Positions 22,297-34,247 of a stretch of DNA of 64,000 nucleotides are shown here, piece by piece. How positions within the stretch are numbered: the first letter of the stretch is position 1; every line of letters begins with the position of its first letter. This DNA is from Aphrocallistes beatrix (Eukaryota > Porifera > Hexactinellida > Sceptrulophora > Aphrocallistidae): positions 5,270,001 through 5,334,000 of the forward strand of contig OY725490.1 in NCBI GenBank assembly GCA_963281255.1, written 5' to 3'. A program made the position numbers and the translations under genes. Below the pieces are notes generated by a model. It saw only the letters and a list, made by a program, of their open reading frames with translations. It was not told the DNA's origin and did no database searches.

Positions 22297-23830
22297 CTAC
22301 CCGGACTATCCCCGGTTCTACCCGGCATCTTTGGTTATGGGCCGGATAGGCCTGGAGGGCCTACCTGGCTGGGTAAAAGCTTACCCGATACATTCCCAAA
22401 GTCCTAGAACCGTGTATCAAGCTGTATTATATATTATGCCGTGAATGTAGCGGCCCCGGAATCGATTGGGCCGGGCAGCCCCAAGGACCAGCGGGCCCAT
22501 TTCCGACGCCTATGCTCCTACCCCATGGCAAAACAGCAGATTCTGATGGATGGTACCACCCTTATTCCTACTACCCATGGCCTACTCAATATACGGCTAT
22601 ATATGTCACTGAGAAGGCCATAAAACGAAGAGGCCAGTTTTAACAAAGTCAAAATTTAATTAGACCGATAAATCAAAAACCGCTTCCGATAGACATTTGA
22701 AATGTATTATTACCATATACAAACATTATATCAGAGTAGATTGCGCAATAGGCTCTTTTTAGAGCGGAAAATGTTACTGTTCCAGCTCATATTAAACATC
22801 GTTATCTGCATTTCTAATGCCATATTTTTTGAGAGAGCAACAATAGGACGACCTCAAGCCCAAAAAATCTGAAAATTTTAGTTAGAATGTCTATGCACTC
22901 TTCAGTTGCTATGGAAGCAAAATTTACATGCTTAACCATAATTCGAAAATTGTAGATCATAGACACTAAGAAATTATACCATTTAATCCATAAACTATTA
23001 CTTCCTATATGAGAATAATACTATTCACATGTCTATTTTCATTAAGTTTTGAGTTATCTAGGATTTTATCACGATCTATAGAGAAGTAATGATATGTGAC
23101 AAAATCCTACTAGATAACTCAGAAATAGACATGTGAATAGTATTTTTCTCATATAGGAAGTAATAGTTTACGGATTAAATGATATAATTTCTTAGTGTCT
23201 ATGATCTATAATTTTCGAGTTATGGCTTAAACATGTAATTTTTTGTTTCCATTGCAACTGAGGAATGCATAGACATACTAACTAAAATTTGACTTTTTGG
23301 CTTGAGGTCTTCCTATTGTTGCTCTATCAAAAAGTCAAGCATTAGAAATGCAGGTAACGATGTTAAATATGAGCTGGAACAGCAACATTTTCCTCTCTTA
23401 AAAGAGCCTATTACGCAATCACATGATGACATATCAAATATTTGACAGCGGAATTGGATACTCTGATATAATGTTTGTATATGGTGATAATACATTTCAA
23501 ATGTCTATCGAAGCGGTTTTTGATTTGTCGGTCTAATTAAATTTTGACTTTGTTAAAACTGGCCTTTTCATTTTATGGCCTTCTCGGTGACATGTATAGC
23601 CGTATATTATGTAGGCCATTTACTACCTAAGCCTGGTTGTATCACAAATTGGATATTTTTTGGTGCTATATCGAGAGGAGACTAGTCTAGACTTTCAATG
23701 TCCAGCTAATTAATCCAAGTTAAACATTGGTAATGAGAACAAGTCATTAACAAGTGACCTCATCCATTTTAATGAACTGGGACATATACCAATGCAATGG
23801 AACTATGCGACACTATCTTGCTAGCTAAAT
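22297..23830 (+). repeat. repeat X, interrupted by a foldback element
   Basis: Sequence on both sides of the foldback at 22576-23620 matches, in reverse, the continuous segment 29695-29935. Shared blocks include 'gatggatggtaccacccttattcct' before it and 'tatcgagaggagactagt' after it. The left part (22300-22560) is rich in G+C. No protein motif was recognised. Confidence 0.7.
22576..23620. mobile_element. 1.05-kb foldback element with GGCCTAC ends
   Basis: Two arms of about 480 bp are inverted copies around a short centre near 23090. The ends are GGCCTAC...ATACGGCTATA and the reverse. TACTACC occurs at 22569-22575 and 23621-23627 as a target duplication of about 7-9 bp. The uninterrupted copy of repeat X (29861-29885) supports this, because it shows a single 'attacc' at the site. 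A fragment of the same end lies at 31080-31135. No coding capacity. Confidence 0.85.
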
Positions 23831-23858
23831 TTGCATCTAGCGACATTATTGCCTTTGA

Positions 23859-24806
23859 TGCTTAATACCATTGAAATGCCGTTTCAAATTTTACAATATA
23901 ACAAGGGTTGCTACCGCTATTGCAGAGATATCAAAACTGAAAAAAAGATGTGCGGTTTTATATGCCAACAGTTCAATTGTTACTTTATTTTTCCCCCATT
24001 TAGTTTAGTTTCACTTGCTCACTACTTTTATTTACTTGATCCCTGTTTGTTGACTGGGATTTAGTTGGGGTTGGGTGATCAATTATTGATCGTGTAGTGT
24101 ATGACCGAAACGACTGCATCTATCGATTCGTGGAAATTTCAAGTAATTTCAGGATCAGAATTTTCTTAATGTCCAGTTTCAAAAGGTCTCCGGTAAATTT
24201 ATTTGCTACTTTATTTTGCCCGCCATCCAGAAATTTACTGAAATTTCTTTTCCACCAAAAAATTTAAAAAGGTAGTAAGTAACGAGTGAATAAAGTAGCA
24301 AGTAAATCCCAGCAATATTGTTACTGTAGTTTTGACCTTCATCTCCACCCGCAATGCCTTTTTGCAGATTGATTTCATACATTGGAAGATAGAAGTATAG
24401 AAGCGAACGGTGACTTTGGTAGTGTTCTTAAAAAGGCGTGATAATGATGTTTTACATTTGACACGAACTGCAGGGCTTTTGTATGCGTAGAGAATTGTCA
24501 GAAAAAAGGTTTTCATTTGATAGTCATTCAAGCAAGGATTCCATGAACCATTGTTGTGAAATCATGAATTGCTCTTGTAAATATGATTCTCGTGTCAAAT
24601 CCAGCGTATCATTATCATAGTTGCATACTCCTTCTTAGAGCACCACCAATGTTGTATTCAAACTGAAAGTACATTTTCCCTTGTCCATGACTGAGCCGTC
24701 AGATCAGGAATAACTGACAAAAATAGGAATTCTATACAACAACAGTAGCGGGAGCAACCCTTGTTATATTGTAAAATTTAGAAAGGCATTTTAATGGCAT
24801 TAAGCA
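23859..24806. mobile_element. inverted-repeat element with CAAGGGTTGCTCCCGCTA ends
   Basis: Inverted repeats of about 60 bp bound the unit (23859-23925 and 24740-24806), sharing 'ttttacaatataacaaggg'. The minus-strand frame at 24235-24531 (98 codons) falls in the middle but has no motif I recognise. The superfamily is unassigned. Confidence 0.6.
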
Positions 24807-25100
24807 ACATGGGAAATAATATTTCCAGGGGCCTTGTTCATTAACAAAACTTAAGTTTTGCTTAACTTAAAACTTAAGTATAACTTAAGCAAAAACTAAG
24901 TATTTGCTGAACTTTAAGCAAAATCTTAACTTGAGAAACAGCTAAGAATTTGCTTGCTTTAAAAAAATGTCAAGAATTTAATACTTTTGAATTATCCAAA
25001 TACTGTAATCACTATCAAGTTCCATGGTTAAATTATATGAACAATAGTCCTATTAAATAGTTCTAAATTTCTGAAGAAATATTATAGTTTAGTTAGATTT

Positions 25101-26896
25101 CATGGCTTCTGCACTAAGTTTACTTGAGACTGAAATTGAAATTATTGAAAACAGTTTCCGTCCCCAAATAGTTTTTAGGGATTGACTTAACCCAATGGAG
25201 GCATATTCTGACTTCGATTATATCGCTAGATACAGAATAACGAAGTATCTTATATATTAAAAAGCATTTGTTTGTTTGTTTGTTTGTTTGTCCGAATTGT
25301 TTGAAGAATTGGCAAGTCGTAGAGATACGAAAATTGGCATGTAGGTGTCAAATGATGAATCTAGGATTAATTTCGAAAATCTAAGCGAAATGTTCACACC
25401 TCGCCGAGATAGGTGACAAAATGTGCTGACCAATCAAATTCGATTATTTTATAATGCAAATACATTGAAATAAAATACTAGTGACTTATGCATACAACCA
25501 AAAGAACTATTTGTGATTGAAATTCATTAGTTTATGTGAGAATCAATCAATTATCAGCCTTTTATAATGCTATTTACACGATTCTATTTCCAATAAATGA
25601 TTGAATACTGCTATTTTGAGTCTATAATTTGATTATTAACAACAAAGTGTGTTATATGCTACGATCAATCAACCCGATCATAAAATAACTTTTAACGACA
25701 TGGACTGGAATTGATTATTTAAGTATAATAATCTTAAGCAATGTGAACTTTGTGTATTCAAATTGAGCTTACATTCAGGATTAGTTGACTTAATACTAAG
25801 TAAATTATATTTAACACGAAACAAAATTTCAGCTACAGTTCTGATTTCATTAATGTAACCGTAGACAAATGACAACCCAGCGTACTTAGTATAAAACAAG
25901 AAAGCGACATATTGTTTCTCTAATATCCCCAAGCGCCCACTGGGTAAATCTGCGGACACGCAGTGTCTGCAAGCCGCGCTGCGTAAGCAAGCGAAGCGCG
26001 CTTGTATGTTTGTAAACCTCTTGAACAAAATTTCCATCAAACTTCATCGATCTACTGCTCGTTCCCACTCAATTGCTCCAACAACACATCTAGCTGTAGC
26101 TCTGTATTTCTTAACTACTGGAACGTTTCAGACAGTTATCGCATCCGCACATGGAATCTCGCAAACGTCTGTATCGAGATGCGTAACTGCTGCGACTAAA
26201 GCATTAACCAGCATAGCTCCAGCATATATCAATTTTCTGAATACAACTCGACAAAGGGTCATTCAAGAATATTTCTTAAAAGAATTCAAGTTTCCACTAG
26301 TTCTAAGATGTATTGATGGCTCCCATGTTTCCATCCTTGCGCCATCAACGAATGAGGATATCTATGTTAACCGAAAGGGATTTCACTCTATGAACATCCA
26401 AGCAATTTGTGACCATTAATTTCGCTTCATCAATGCTGTTGTAAAATGGCCTGGCTGTACTCATGATGCTTTTATTTGGCGTCAATCAGGCATCAACCGG
26501 GAGATAACAAGTGGTGGGATTGAAACTGTCCATGGGTGTTTCTTAGGTGATAGTGCGTATGGATTACGTCCTAATTTAATGACTCCTATAACTTCTCCAG
26601 GTACACCTGGGCAAAGAAGGTATAATCGGGCTTTCCTTAAAGTTCGCCAAACAATTGAGTGTACTTTCGGTATTTGGAAGAGTCGTTGGAGGTCCATGGA
26701 TAAAACAGGAGGGACTCTCTGTTGTAGTCCTGAAAAATGTTGTAAGATAATCATTGCTACTATGGTGCTGCATAACATGTGTATCGACCATGGCCTCCTG
26801 ACCGAACTCGAAACATCAATGGATGAACCCACTCCTGAAATTGATTATATGCAGGAACCTTCAGAAAACGGTATCCTAATTAGGGAAACTATGTAA
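25101..26896 (+). pseudogene. HARBI1-like nuclease gene, interrupted
   Basis: The start at 25101 reads MASALSLLETEIEIIENSF and continues to MEAYSDFDYIARYRITK at 25244, the usual HARBI1-family N-terminus, with one TGA inside. The frame is then interrupted by 761 bp of a Helentron-like repeat and resumes at about 26006 with FVNLLNKISIKLHRS. The catalytic residues are visible as RCIDGSHV (D), GDSAYGL (D) and RQTIECTFGIWKSRW (E). One premature TAA follows AICDH at 26417-26419, after which the same frame continues to 26896. The nuclease would cut at the element's ends. The element can no longer supply it, though the triad is intact. Confidence 0.9.
25245..26005 (+). mobile_element. Helentron-like repeat, subfamily 2, full length
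   Basis: It begins 'tatcttatatattaaaaagc' with a (TTTG)n tract and ends in the hairpin CAAGCG-AAGCG-CGCTTG plus T. Both borders are exact because they interrupt the Harbinger nuclease reading frame. No target duplication is seen. The 3' hairpin lies at the very terminus, as reported for Helentrons. Confidence 0.75.
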
Positions 26897-27197
26897 ATTA
26901 TGCTTTATCATGTCAAATTTATGTTATTTTTATTTCACTTTACATTGTATTGAATTCCAATTAGCCTTTCTTAATACAATTTAATATACAGTTGAAACCG
27001 CTTCGTCGGAACACTTTCAGAGTACGGTGGGGCTCGATTATCCGATATGATGCCCCGATTCACGATGATTTAGTTTAAAGAAATTATTTTCGACAATTTT
27101 ATCCTGATTAAACTGCTTCACTGTCTCAACATCATAACTAGTTATCTGAAATCATCAAGATTACAAAGTGAACATATAAATATTTCCGATTAGTAAA

Positions 27198-28014
27198 TTA
27201 ATACTCACTGGAACTTGGAGGATAGAAAGGTCCCGAAGGGAAACTCTTAGGGTAGGATGGCGGAGCAAATGGTCCTGCGAATGGATGCATATGAGGCTGT
27301 GTCAAGGCAGATAACATCGCTTTTTGGTTTGCGATCATCTCTGGTAGATTCTGCAACATATCTCCTATTCTCTGCATATGCGATTCAATTCTATCTAAAC
27401 TTGACTCTATTCTTTTGACTACAGCCAACTTCTCTTCTTCCTTCTCTAACAAAATCTGTTTAGTATTTGTCAGTTGCACATCTGCAGTTGCGCCAGATAG
27501 TCAGTAAGAAAACTTTCTTTTTCGACTGGGTAGTCCCGCCAGGTTGGTTTGTTCATCATCCGGTGAAAACATAGGGCTTGTGACCATTTTGATCAGAATC
27601 ATAAGACACTTGGGAGTGAGCAGGTTCAATCGTGATGTCTACCCCAGAAGCGATGCCCTCAAATAATTGTTTCCCTTTGATGCTTTGGATTTTCTCCTCC
27701 AGTGGAGTTAGCTCACTTCCAGGGGGACCTCCGCCAGTTTTTTTCATCGAAGCAATCTTATCGGCAATTAGTGGTTTATGCTTGTTCAGGAGGTTGGACC
27801 ACTTTTTGAGAAGATCGTCTCGATTCCTTGATGTGCCATGAAGTGCTTACAATCCAGACGCGACTTCATTCCAAACTGTGTTCTTCTCTTCGAAAGTGAA
27901 GGAAGCACTCAAACTGCCAAACAGTTGGGATTTTTTCTCTAGAATTAAATCCACTAAGGAGTTTATTTCTTCAGAGGAAAAGTTTTTCGCCCTGGGTTTG
28001 GATTTTTTTGCCAT
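27198..28014 (-). pseudogene. Myb/SANT-like partner protein of Harbinger
   Basis: Reading on the minus strand from the ATG at 28014, the product begins MAKKSKPRAKNFSSEEINSL and continues through a trihelix/Myb-SANT-like domain (WNEVASG, DDLLKKWSNLLNKHK). A linker follows, then a coiled coil (EKEEEKLAVVKRIESSLDRI) and a Pro-rich tail ending SSSEY at 27198. Such proteins carry the Harbinger nuclease into the nucleus and onto the element ends. One in-frame stop lies in the SANT domain (near 27848), and the frame changes between 27556 and 27479. It is broken but fully recognisable. Confidence 0.82.
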
Positions 28015-28149
28015 TAGTTTCAGTATTTCTTATTCCGTGGGATATTTCGAATTTTTTTTGTTCTTGTTTCCAGCAAAAGTTTATATAGTAGTTTGTTTTC
28101 AAATGTTTGTTCTGGAAAACGTTTGTAGAATAATTATTCATGTTCTATA

Positions 28150-28425
28150 GTAGTTATTTGCCAACTTTCATTTATATCATTTTAATTAATACGTCATTAA
28201 TATATTTAGACAATTAGATTCTTTACGCATCTCAATCACTCTTCGAAAACATTTGTATACTAATAATATTCTAGCAGTTATTCGCCAACTTCCATTTAGA
28301 TCATTTTAATACGTCATGGATATATTTAGACAATTAGATTCTTTACGTATCTCAATCACTCTTCGAAAACGTTTGTATACTAATAATATTCTAGCAGTTA
28401 TTCGCCAACTTTCATTATAAAACCA
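28150..28425. repeat. ~120-bp tandem repeat, just over two copies
   Basis: Blocks starting 'ttcgccaacttc' at about 28156, 28279 and 28399 repeat with high identity, including 'cgtctcaatcactcttcgaaaac'-like cores. It lies inside the Harbinger element upstream of the SANT gene, so it could hold its promoter. That role is conjecture. Confidence 0.75.
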
Positions 28426-29137
28426 CAATGATAGAACTGACAAAACACCCCTAGCGCGTCAATGATTCATACAACAGAAATAAATCAAACTACCTACAAG
28501 CTTTTATACTAATTTATAGACCGAAACACGATTTACAAGATTTTAAGAATTAAGTCAACCCCAAACATGACTTAAGTTAAAAACTAAATATTTACTTAAG
28601 TTTAAGTAAATACTTAGTTTTTGCTTAAAGTTATAGCAAATACTTAGTTTTTGATTAAAGTTAAGCAAATACTTAGATTTTGCTTAAGTTTTGCTTAGTG
28701 AACACCAACTTAAGCAAAACTTAAGTTTAACTTAAGTTTTGCTTAAGTTTAAGCAAATACTTAGTTTTTGCTTAAAGTTAAGCAAAACTTAAGTTAAGAA
28801 GTTTAGTGAATAAGGCCCCAGGTGTAAGTTTAGCTTGCAGGGTAGGGAGTCGTATAGCTCCATTGCACATTTCCTGACCCTCCTACCGAAGTCATAGGTG
28901 GAGGCTTTGTTGAATCCTTCAGAACCAGCTGGTACATCACATAAAATTAAAATGCATCTTTGAGGTCAACTTTACCAAGACCTTGTGAATATGTAATAGC
29001 CTTTCTTTCATCTGGTGGATTTGTTTTGTCCACGTTAAAGTTTCTTTTCGTTAAATTTCACACGGTATGTGTATGCCAGCAAGATTGGGTGTTTCATCAT
29101 TGTTGCCTCAACAACATTTCCATCATCTTTTCATATC

Positions 29138-29632
29138 TACAAGCGCGCTTCGCTTGCTTGCGCTGCGTGGCTGGCGGACACTTCGTGTCCGCCGGAGGCT
29201 CCCTTCGGTCGCCTGGAGGTGACATTGGTTAATTATAAGGGAGAAATCATCTCTAAATATGTCCATCTTAGTTTTAAAACCGAAATCACTCGAAAAATCA
29301 CCAAATTTGTCAATTTAAAAATTTTTGAAGCGTAATGATGACGTCATAACAAAGTGATGAGTCATCATTTTTTGATGAAAGTCGCATCATATGTGAGGTA
29401 TGTTAGTATACAGATTCTATTAAAATTTCAGCCTTATATCTCCTATAATGGCTGAGTTATGCCCGAATGACTGTGTTGCTTAACTTTTAAAAATGTGACA
29501 ATGACGTCATAATTCCATGATGAGTCGCCATTTTGCTCTGAACTCAGAACCTACTGGAGCCATAGCCAAAAGACTCCCACATGCCAAAAATCAGCTTTCT
29601 GAGCCCGGCAGTTTCTTCAATCAATTCGTTAC

Positions 29633-29665
<33 letters not shown>

Positions 29666-29691
29666 AATAACAATCGAGTTTTAATAGTAAG
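29138..29691 (-). mobile_element. Helentron-like repeat, full length
   Basis: The hairpin end AAGCGCGCTTCGCTTGC is at the left, followed by the GGACACTTCGTGTCCGCC hairpin block, the body, a (TA)n tract and the 5' end (reverse of TCCTTACTATTAAAACTCGA) at the right. This is one of the two best preserved copies, with 42027-42590. Confidence 0.72.
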
Positions 29692-29694
29692 GAT

Positions 29695-30270
29695 TAGTAT
29701 CATTGGTATATGTCCAAGTTCTTTAAACTAGATGAAGTCACTTGCTAATGACTTGTTTTCGTTACCAATGTTTGACTTGGATGAATTAACTGGACATTGC
29801 AAATCTACACTAGTCTCCTCTCGATAAAGTACCCAAATTTCCAATTCGTAATGTAAACAGGCTTCGGTAATAGGAATAAGGGTGGTATCATCCATCAGAA
29901 TTTGGTGTTTTGCAATGGGGTACCTAAAATAAGGGTTTGTGTCAGCTAGTAATTATGAGTATTAAAATTAATGACTTCATCATTAGCAAATGAGTAAGCA
30001 TTTTTGATTCTTAATCAGATATTAATCGGATATCTATCATTAAGGGTATAAGAGCCAATATTCAGACATATATTCCTTAAATTTCAGAATTATATTAATT
30101 TTAATGTATTCCAATATTAATGATGACGTAATCATTCGATGATGTCACAATTCTTTCAGGTTATGCTATCAATAAGTGAGCTTTTCCAATGCACATTTGA
30201 GATAAAAATTTAATCCTTCTATCACCAATGAGTTAAGTCAAATATTTGTTTGTGTTAAAATATTGATCAA
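29695..30270 (-). repeat. uninterrupted copies of repeats X and Y
   Basis: 29695-29935 is the reverse of repeat X without the foldback that interrupts it at 22.58 kb. 30000-30270 matches the sequence around the SINE at 21.2-21.6 kb without the SINE. Both therefore serve as empty sites. No gene seen. Confidence 0.7.
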
Positions 30271-30369
30271 AACATCATATCTTAAAACCCCCCAAAGCCC
30301 CTGTACAAAAAAATCTCCATGAAAGCGTAAGTGGGGTTTAAAATTATCCAAATAATTCGGGGTAGTTTT

Positions 30370-31070
30370 TTAACCACCTGGGCAACAAAGTAACATGAGC
30401 AGTGGGCTCGGATTTTACCCCACCTGGGCAACAAAGTAAATTGAGCGGTGGAGTCGGATTTACCCCACCTGGGCAACAACGTAACATGAACAATGGGGTC
30501 GGATTTTACCCCACCTAGGCAACAACGTGACGTGAACAGTGGGGTCGGATTTTAGCCCACCGGGTAACAACGTAACATGAGCGGTAGGATCGGATTTTAC
30601 ACACCTGGGCAACAACGTAACATGAGCGGTGGGGTCGCATTTTACACACCTGGACAACAACGTAACATGAGCGGTGTGGTCGGATTTTACCCCTTCCTGG
30701 GCAACAACGTAACATGAGCGGTGGGGTAGGACTTTATCCCTTCCTGGGCAACAACTTAACATGAGCGGTGGGGTACGAATTTACCCCACCTGGGCAACAA
30801 CGCAACATGAACAGTGGGGTCGGATTTTACCCACCTGAGTAACAACGTAACATGAGCGGTCGGGTCGGATTTTATCCCAAATAATTTGGGGTAGTTTTTC
30901 AACTGCCTGCGCAACAACTTAACATGAGCATTTGCTTCGGATTTTACCCCACTTGGTCAACAACGTAACAAGAGCAGTGGGATCGGGTTTACCCCACCTG
31001 GGCAACAACGTAACATGAGCAGCGGGTTCGGATTTACCCCACCCGGGTAACAACGTGACATGAACGGTGT
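30370..31070. repeat. 46-bp minisatellite
   Basis: About fifteen units of 'caacaacgtaacatgagcgg' plus 'tggggtcggattttacccca' with period 45-47 bp. A 'aataatttggggtagttttt' spacer occurs before the array (about 30350) and again inside it (about 30885), so there is a larger unit as well. The long minus-strand frames here (repeating CCPGRGKIRPHRSCYVV-like peptide) are a by-product of the repeat and not a gene. Confidence 0.9.
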
Positions 31071-31564
31071 GGTCGGACATGGCCTACTTAATATACGGCT
31101 AAATATGTCACCGAGAAGGCCATGAAACGAGAAGGCCACTTCGCTTTCCCAATTTTTGGGAAAAGTATCCATTATATTTTTACAATTTATGCTTTATTAG
31201 GGTATTCAGATATGGACTTGTGGTTTTGCGGTTTTGGCGCCATTTAAATATGACGTCAGCAAAATTGTATACTTAATAAATTACAAGAATTCAAATTAAT
31301 TTTTCTTGCTGTTTTTATTGTTATATACTCTTTTTTATTTATTATACCAGTTGATCACATCTATAATGGATATATTTTAAATTTGACTAGCTAAATATTA
31401 AACTATTTACAATTTTGAAAACTCATCATACGCACCCATAATTGTTGCATTTCTTAGTTTATACATAATACTATAATGTTATTCATTATACAAGTATAAT
31501 ACCTATTCTATTTTATGCATTGTTCTATTCTTTATTTTGGCTGATCTTGATTTTTTTGAATTCT

Positions 31565-34247
31565 CTAACCTGGTCCCTCCCTCCTCCTTGTTTCACTAAC
31601 ATCCCTAGCTAAATTCTTTAAGTAGCAATTTGAAACTATTGAATTTACTTTTCGACGACCAATCAATGAATGTTGCGGACAAATGAAAGAATCATCCCAA
31701 TCTGACGATAAACAATCCAGAATACTTTGAGCTAAAACTTTAGAGGGAAGTTCTGCTTCTAAAATTCTTTGTTCCAGATATTCAAGTGTAGAAAATGCAC
31801 GCTGCGTGTAGTTATTTAGTGAAGATGTTGGTAGCTTGAGTCCACCTTTATTGTATTCATCAAGATAGGAACTGGAAACTGGATCCGAACCTAGAGCTAT
31901 TTTGCATTCTTCACAATCGATATTCTTAAGTAATGCGCGAGATATGTATCCAGAAAGGAAGGTAATGACTTCAACTGCGTCCTGACTGATTGTTATGTGA
32001 CTCAAGTCTTCGTTGACGATTTCTTGAATGAAGGAGTGTAGAGTGGATGATTCCTCATCTGTTACAGGACAAGTGATTGCGGTGAGTTCGACATTCTTAT
32101 TTAGAAAATTTCAACTTAACAATAGATTCGGATCGATAGATCTCTTTTAGACTCACTAAAAATCTACCCCCTGACATTTGCCGATATTGTGAAAATCTTC
32201 TCTCTAGAGGATCGGTTTGCAATCGTCCAGTAAGAACATACTTTTATCCTTCGTTAAGTAAATCTGTACTCAGGTCAGTTATTGCTCGATTTGTATTGAT
32301 GAGAGCATTAAAAATTTGTTTTGAAAGACCAAGTTTGGTCGAATCTCTCCATTTAGCCAACCAATCGCTCATAATGCATAAAAATCCAATTTTACCATCA
32401 ACTGCCGTTAGTGCATTACCAACTATATTAGGGTGGAACCTTTCTTTAGCATTGAGAAAGGAAATGTCGTTTTGTCTTCAGGGAAATACTGTCTAATAGC
32501 TGATATAGTTGTGAGATCAAATATTGCCAGAACAAGGGGGACGGACTGTTTATTATTTCCCGGATGCAAGGATTGATACGAAATTTTAGGAGCTTTTTTT
32601 ACATGACACCCGATCTCTAAATCTTTTTCATGGACACGATGGAAAGTGGACCATTGGATAGTTCCTAATGAGATACAGTAGAACCTCTATAAGTGGGGTC
32701 TCTATATGTGGGGGGACCTCTATAAGTGGGGCAATTTTTTTGACATCTTTGCTCATTTCCATACAGATAAACCTCCATAAGTGGGGAAGTGCCATTATGC
32801 GGGGAATTGGGGTGACTTTTAGGCTAATAATACCTCACGACACTAAGATTAACCTCTATATGTGGGGAATATGATAGGAGTTTTTCTATGCGAAATTGGA
32901 TATTAATCAAAACAACCGTTCACAGATGAATCGGAACTTGGGATTGTGCTATACCATTTGCTGGAAATTTCGTGCCTCACAAATCAACCCTTTCTCATAT
33001 CATTACACCCTTAATAAACCATTAAAAAATCGTAAGAAAGTAATAATAAATTTTAGGGAAAGTAGAATAGAGAATTCTCATAGTAATACTAAGGCAAGCT
33101 TGTTTTATGGGAATATTACAATTGGAATCATAAGTGGGGAATGGGGGAGTATCATCATGCTAGCCGGCCCAACCTCCCCCACTTATAGAGGTTCTACTGT
33201 ATTTATGTCTACATCCATGAGAGTGAATTCAAACGCTGGCACCTGGAAAAATTTGTTGCCTAGTAGATTGTTGCGAATGTTTTTAATTAGGTGTACGCTG
33301 TCAAATATTAGGTATGTGTATTTATCTGGGTTGTAATGGTTTGTTATCGCATTATCACGTATTGAGCATGGGTATAATTCCTTTAGGTGTTTGTAAGCAC
33401 TAACGTTAGTTGAGTGGTTATCACAAACTACGGCTCTAATCGTAAATTTCTCTTTGGTGAGTATGAATAAGCAACTTAGGACACCATCCTGAACAATTTG
33501 GTGGTTAATTTTCGTGAGGGGAAAAGCTTTAAGAATGTAAGGTGTCGACTGTTTTAAAGAGACTACCATAAAGCAAAGTATGCTTTTATACATTTGAAGT
33601 TCCAATTGCACCCGGTTAAGTCACGGCCATCGTATTGTACTTGTTGCTGTGTGTACATTTCATCTAACATTAGGACAGCATCGTCGCTGAATAACAAGTT
33701 ATCCCTCAACATAACCAAACCTTTGGTTGTGTCAATAGTTTGTGACTTTAACTTGCATAAGAGAGAATTACTGGGAAGGGGAATGAAATTTTTCAAGTAT
33801 TGATATGCGGAGTTTGATGTGTATCGCATGATAAGTGCAAATCTTAATACTGAATTGGAATATGGCGGTCTTCCTTTTGGATTGTAATATTGTATTTGTA
33901 ACAGTTCTTTAATTACATTTGTTTCACAGGACCCTTCAGCATTCCTGCAGTAGACTGGTAGATTTGTAAGCATATCCAGTGAGGTGAGCCTGGATCCTTC
34001 TGCTAGATGAATATAGCTCGGAGGAGGAATATGACAACCTTCAATCCCAGAACATATTACAACCCGGTAAGCCGTAATATTGTTATCTGTAACATCAAAG
34101 TGAAAATCTATGTATTCATCAGAATCTTTGATAAATTTGACTACTACATCTGAGAAAGATTTTATTTCATACTTTGCTTTATAGGTCGGAAGTTCATCTG
34201 GTCGAAATATTCTAATTGTAGGAGTTTTTCTCGAACAACTTGGCACT
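31565..34247 (-). pseudogene. P-element transposase, minus strand, broken
   Basis: From right to left, the region after the THAP domain is seen (FRYPVPSCSRKTPTIRIFRP, about 34.25 kb). The segment homologous to the 4.8-kb copy follows (NPKGRPPYSNSVLRFALI). The catalytic core comes next (VVCDNHSTNVSAY and LIFDSVHLIKNIRNNLL, 33.2-33.5 kb), and then a C-terminal block (SQDAVEVITFLSGYISRALL, 31.57-32.0 kb). The order matches THAP9/P transposases. The THAP finger itself is missing: the gene ends at the border of the TTAA element at 34248. Frames change near 33580, and a 524-bp MITE sits at 32676-33199. Expected role: cut-and-paste of P elements. This copy is dead. Confidence 0.82.
32676..33199. mobile_element. 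pogo-like MITE inserted in the P transposase
   Basis: The ends CAGTAGAACCTCTATAAGTG and CACTTATAGAGGTTCTACTG are perfect inverted repeats over 20 bp with TA at 32674-32675 and 33200-33201. 'CTCTATAAGTGGGG' variants recur inside. The match to the pogo/Tigger style of ends (CAGT, TA target) is good. No transposase is present. Confidence 0.88.

Larger units (their letters stand above)
24829..28818. mobile_element. PIF/Harbinger transposon, two genes
   Basis: The ends GGGCCTTGTTCATTAACAAA and (reverse) GGGCCTTATTCACTAAACTT form a terminal inverted repeat. A 3-bp CAG target duplication lies at 24826-24828 and 28819-28821, which fits the CWG/TWA duplications of Harbinger. Sub-terminal regions on both sides are filled with copies of 'cttaagttttgcttaa'. 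The element carries the two genes normal for the superfamily in divergent ends: a DDE nuclease on the plus strand and a Myb/SANT-like protein on the minus strand. A Helentron-like repeat is inserted into the nuclease gene. Length without that insert is about 3.2 kb. Confidence 0.92.

Noticed and set aside
24235-24531. 98-codon minus-strand frame as a gene
   Set aside because: It lies inside an inverted-repeat element, and no domain or splice signal was recognised. Kept only as part of that element.
30282-31172. Several minus-strand frames with repeated CCPGRGK...HRSCYVV-like peptides
   Set aside because: They follow the 46-bp minisatellite in all frames. Three units make a multiple of three, so frames stay open by chance.
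32668-33336. Plus-strand frames at 32668 and 32896
   Set aside because: They read through the pogo-like MITE and the antisense of the P transposase.
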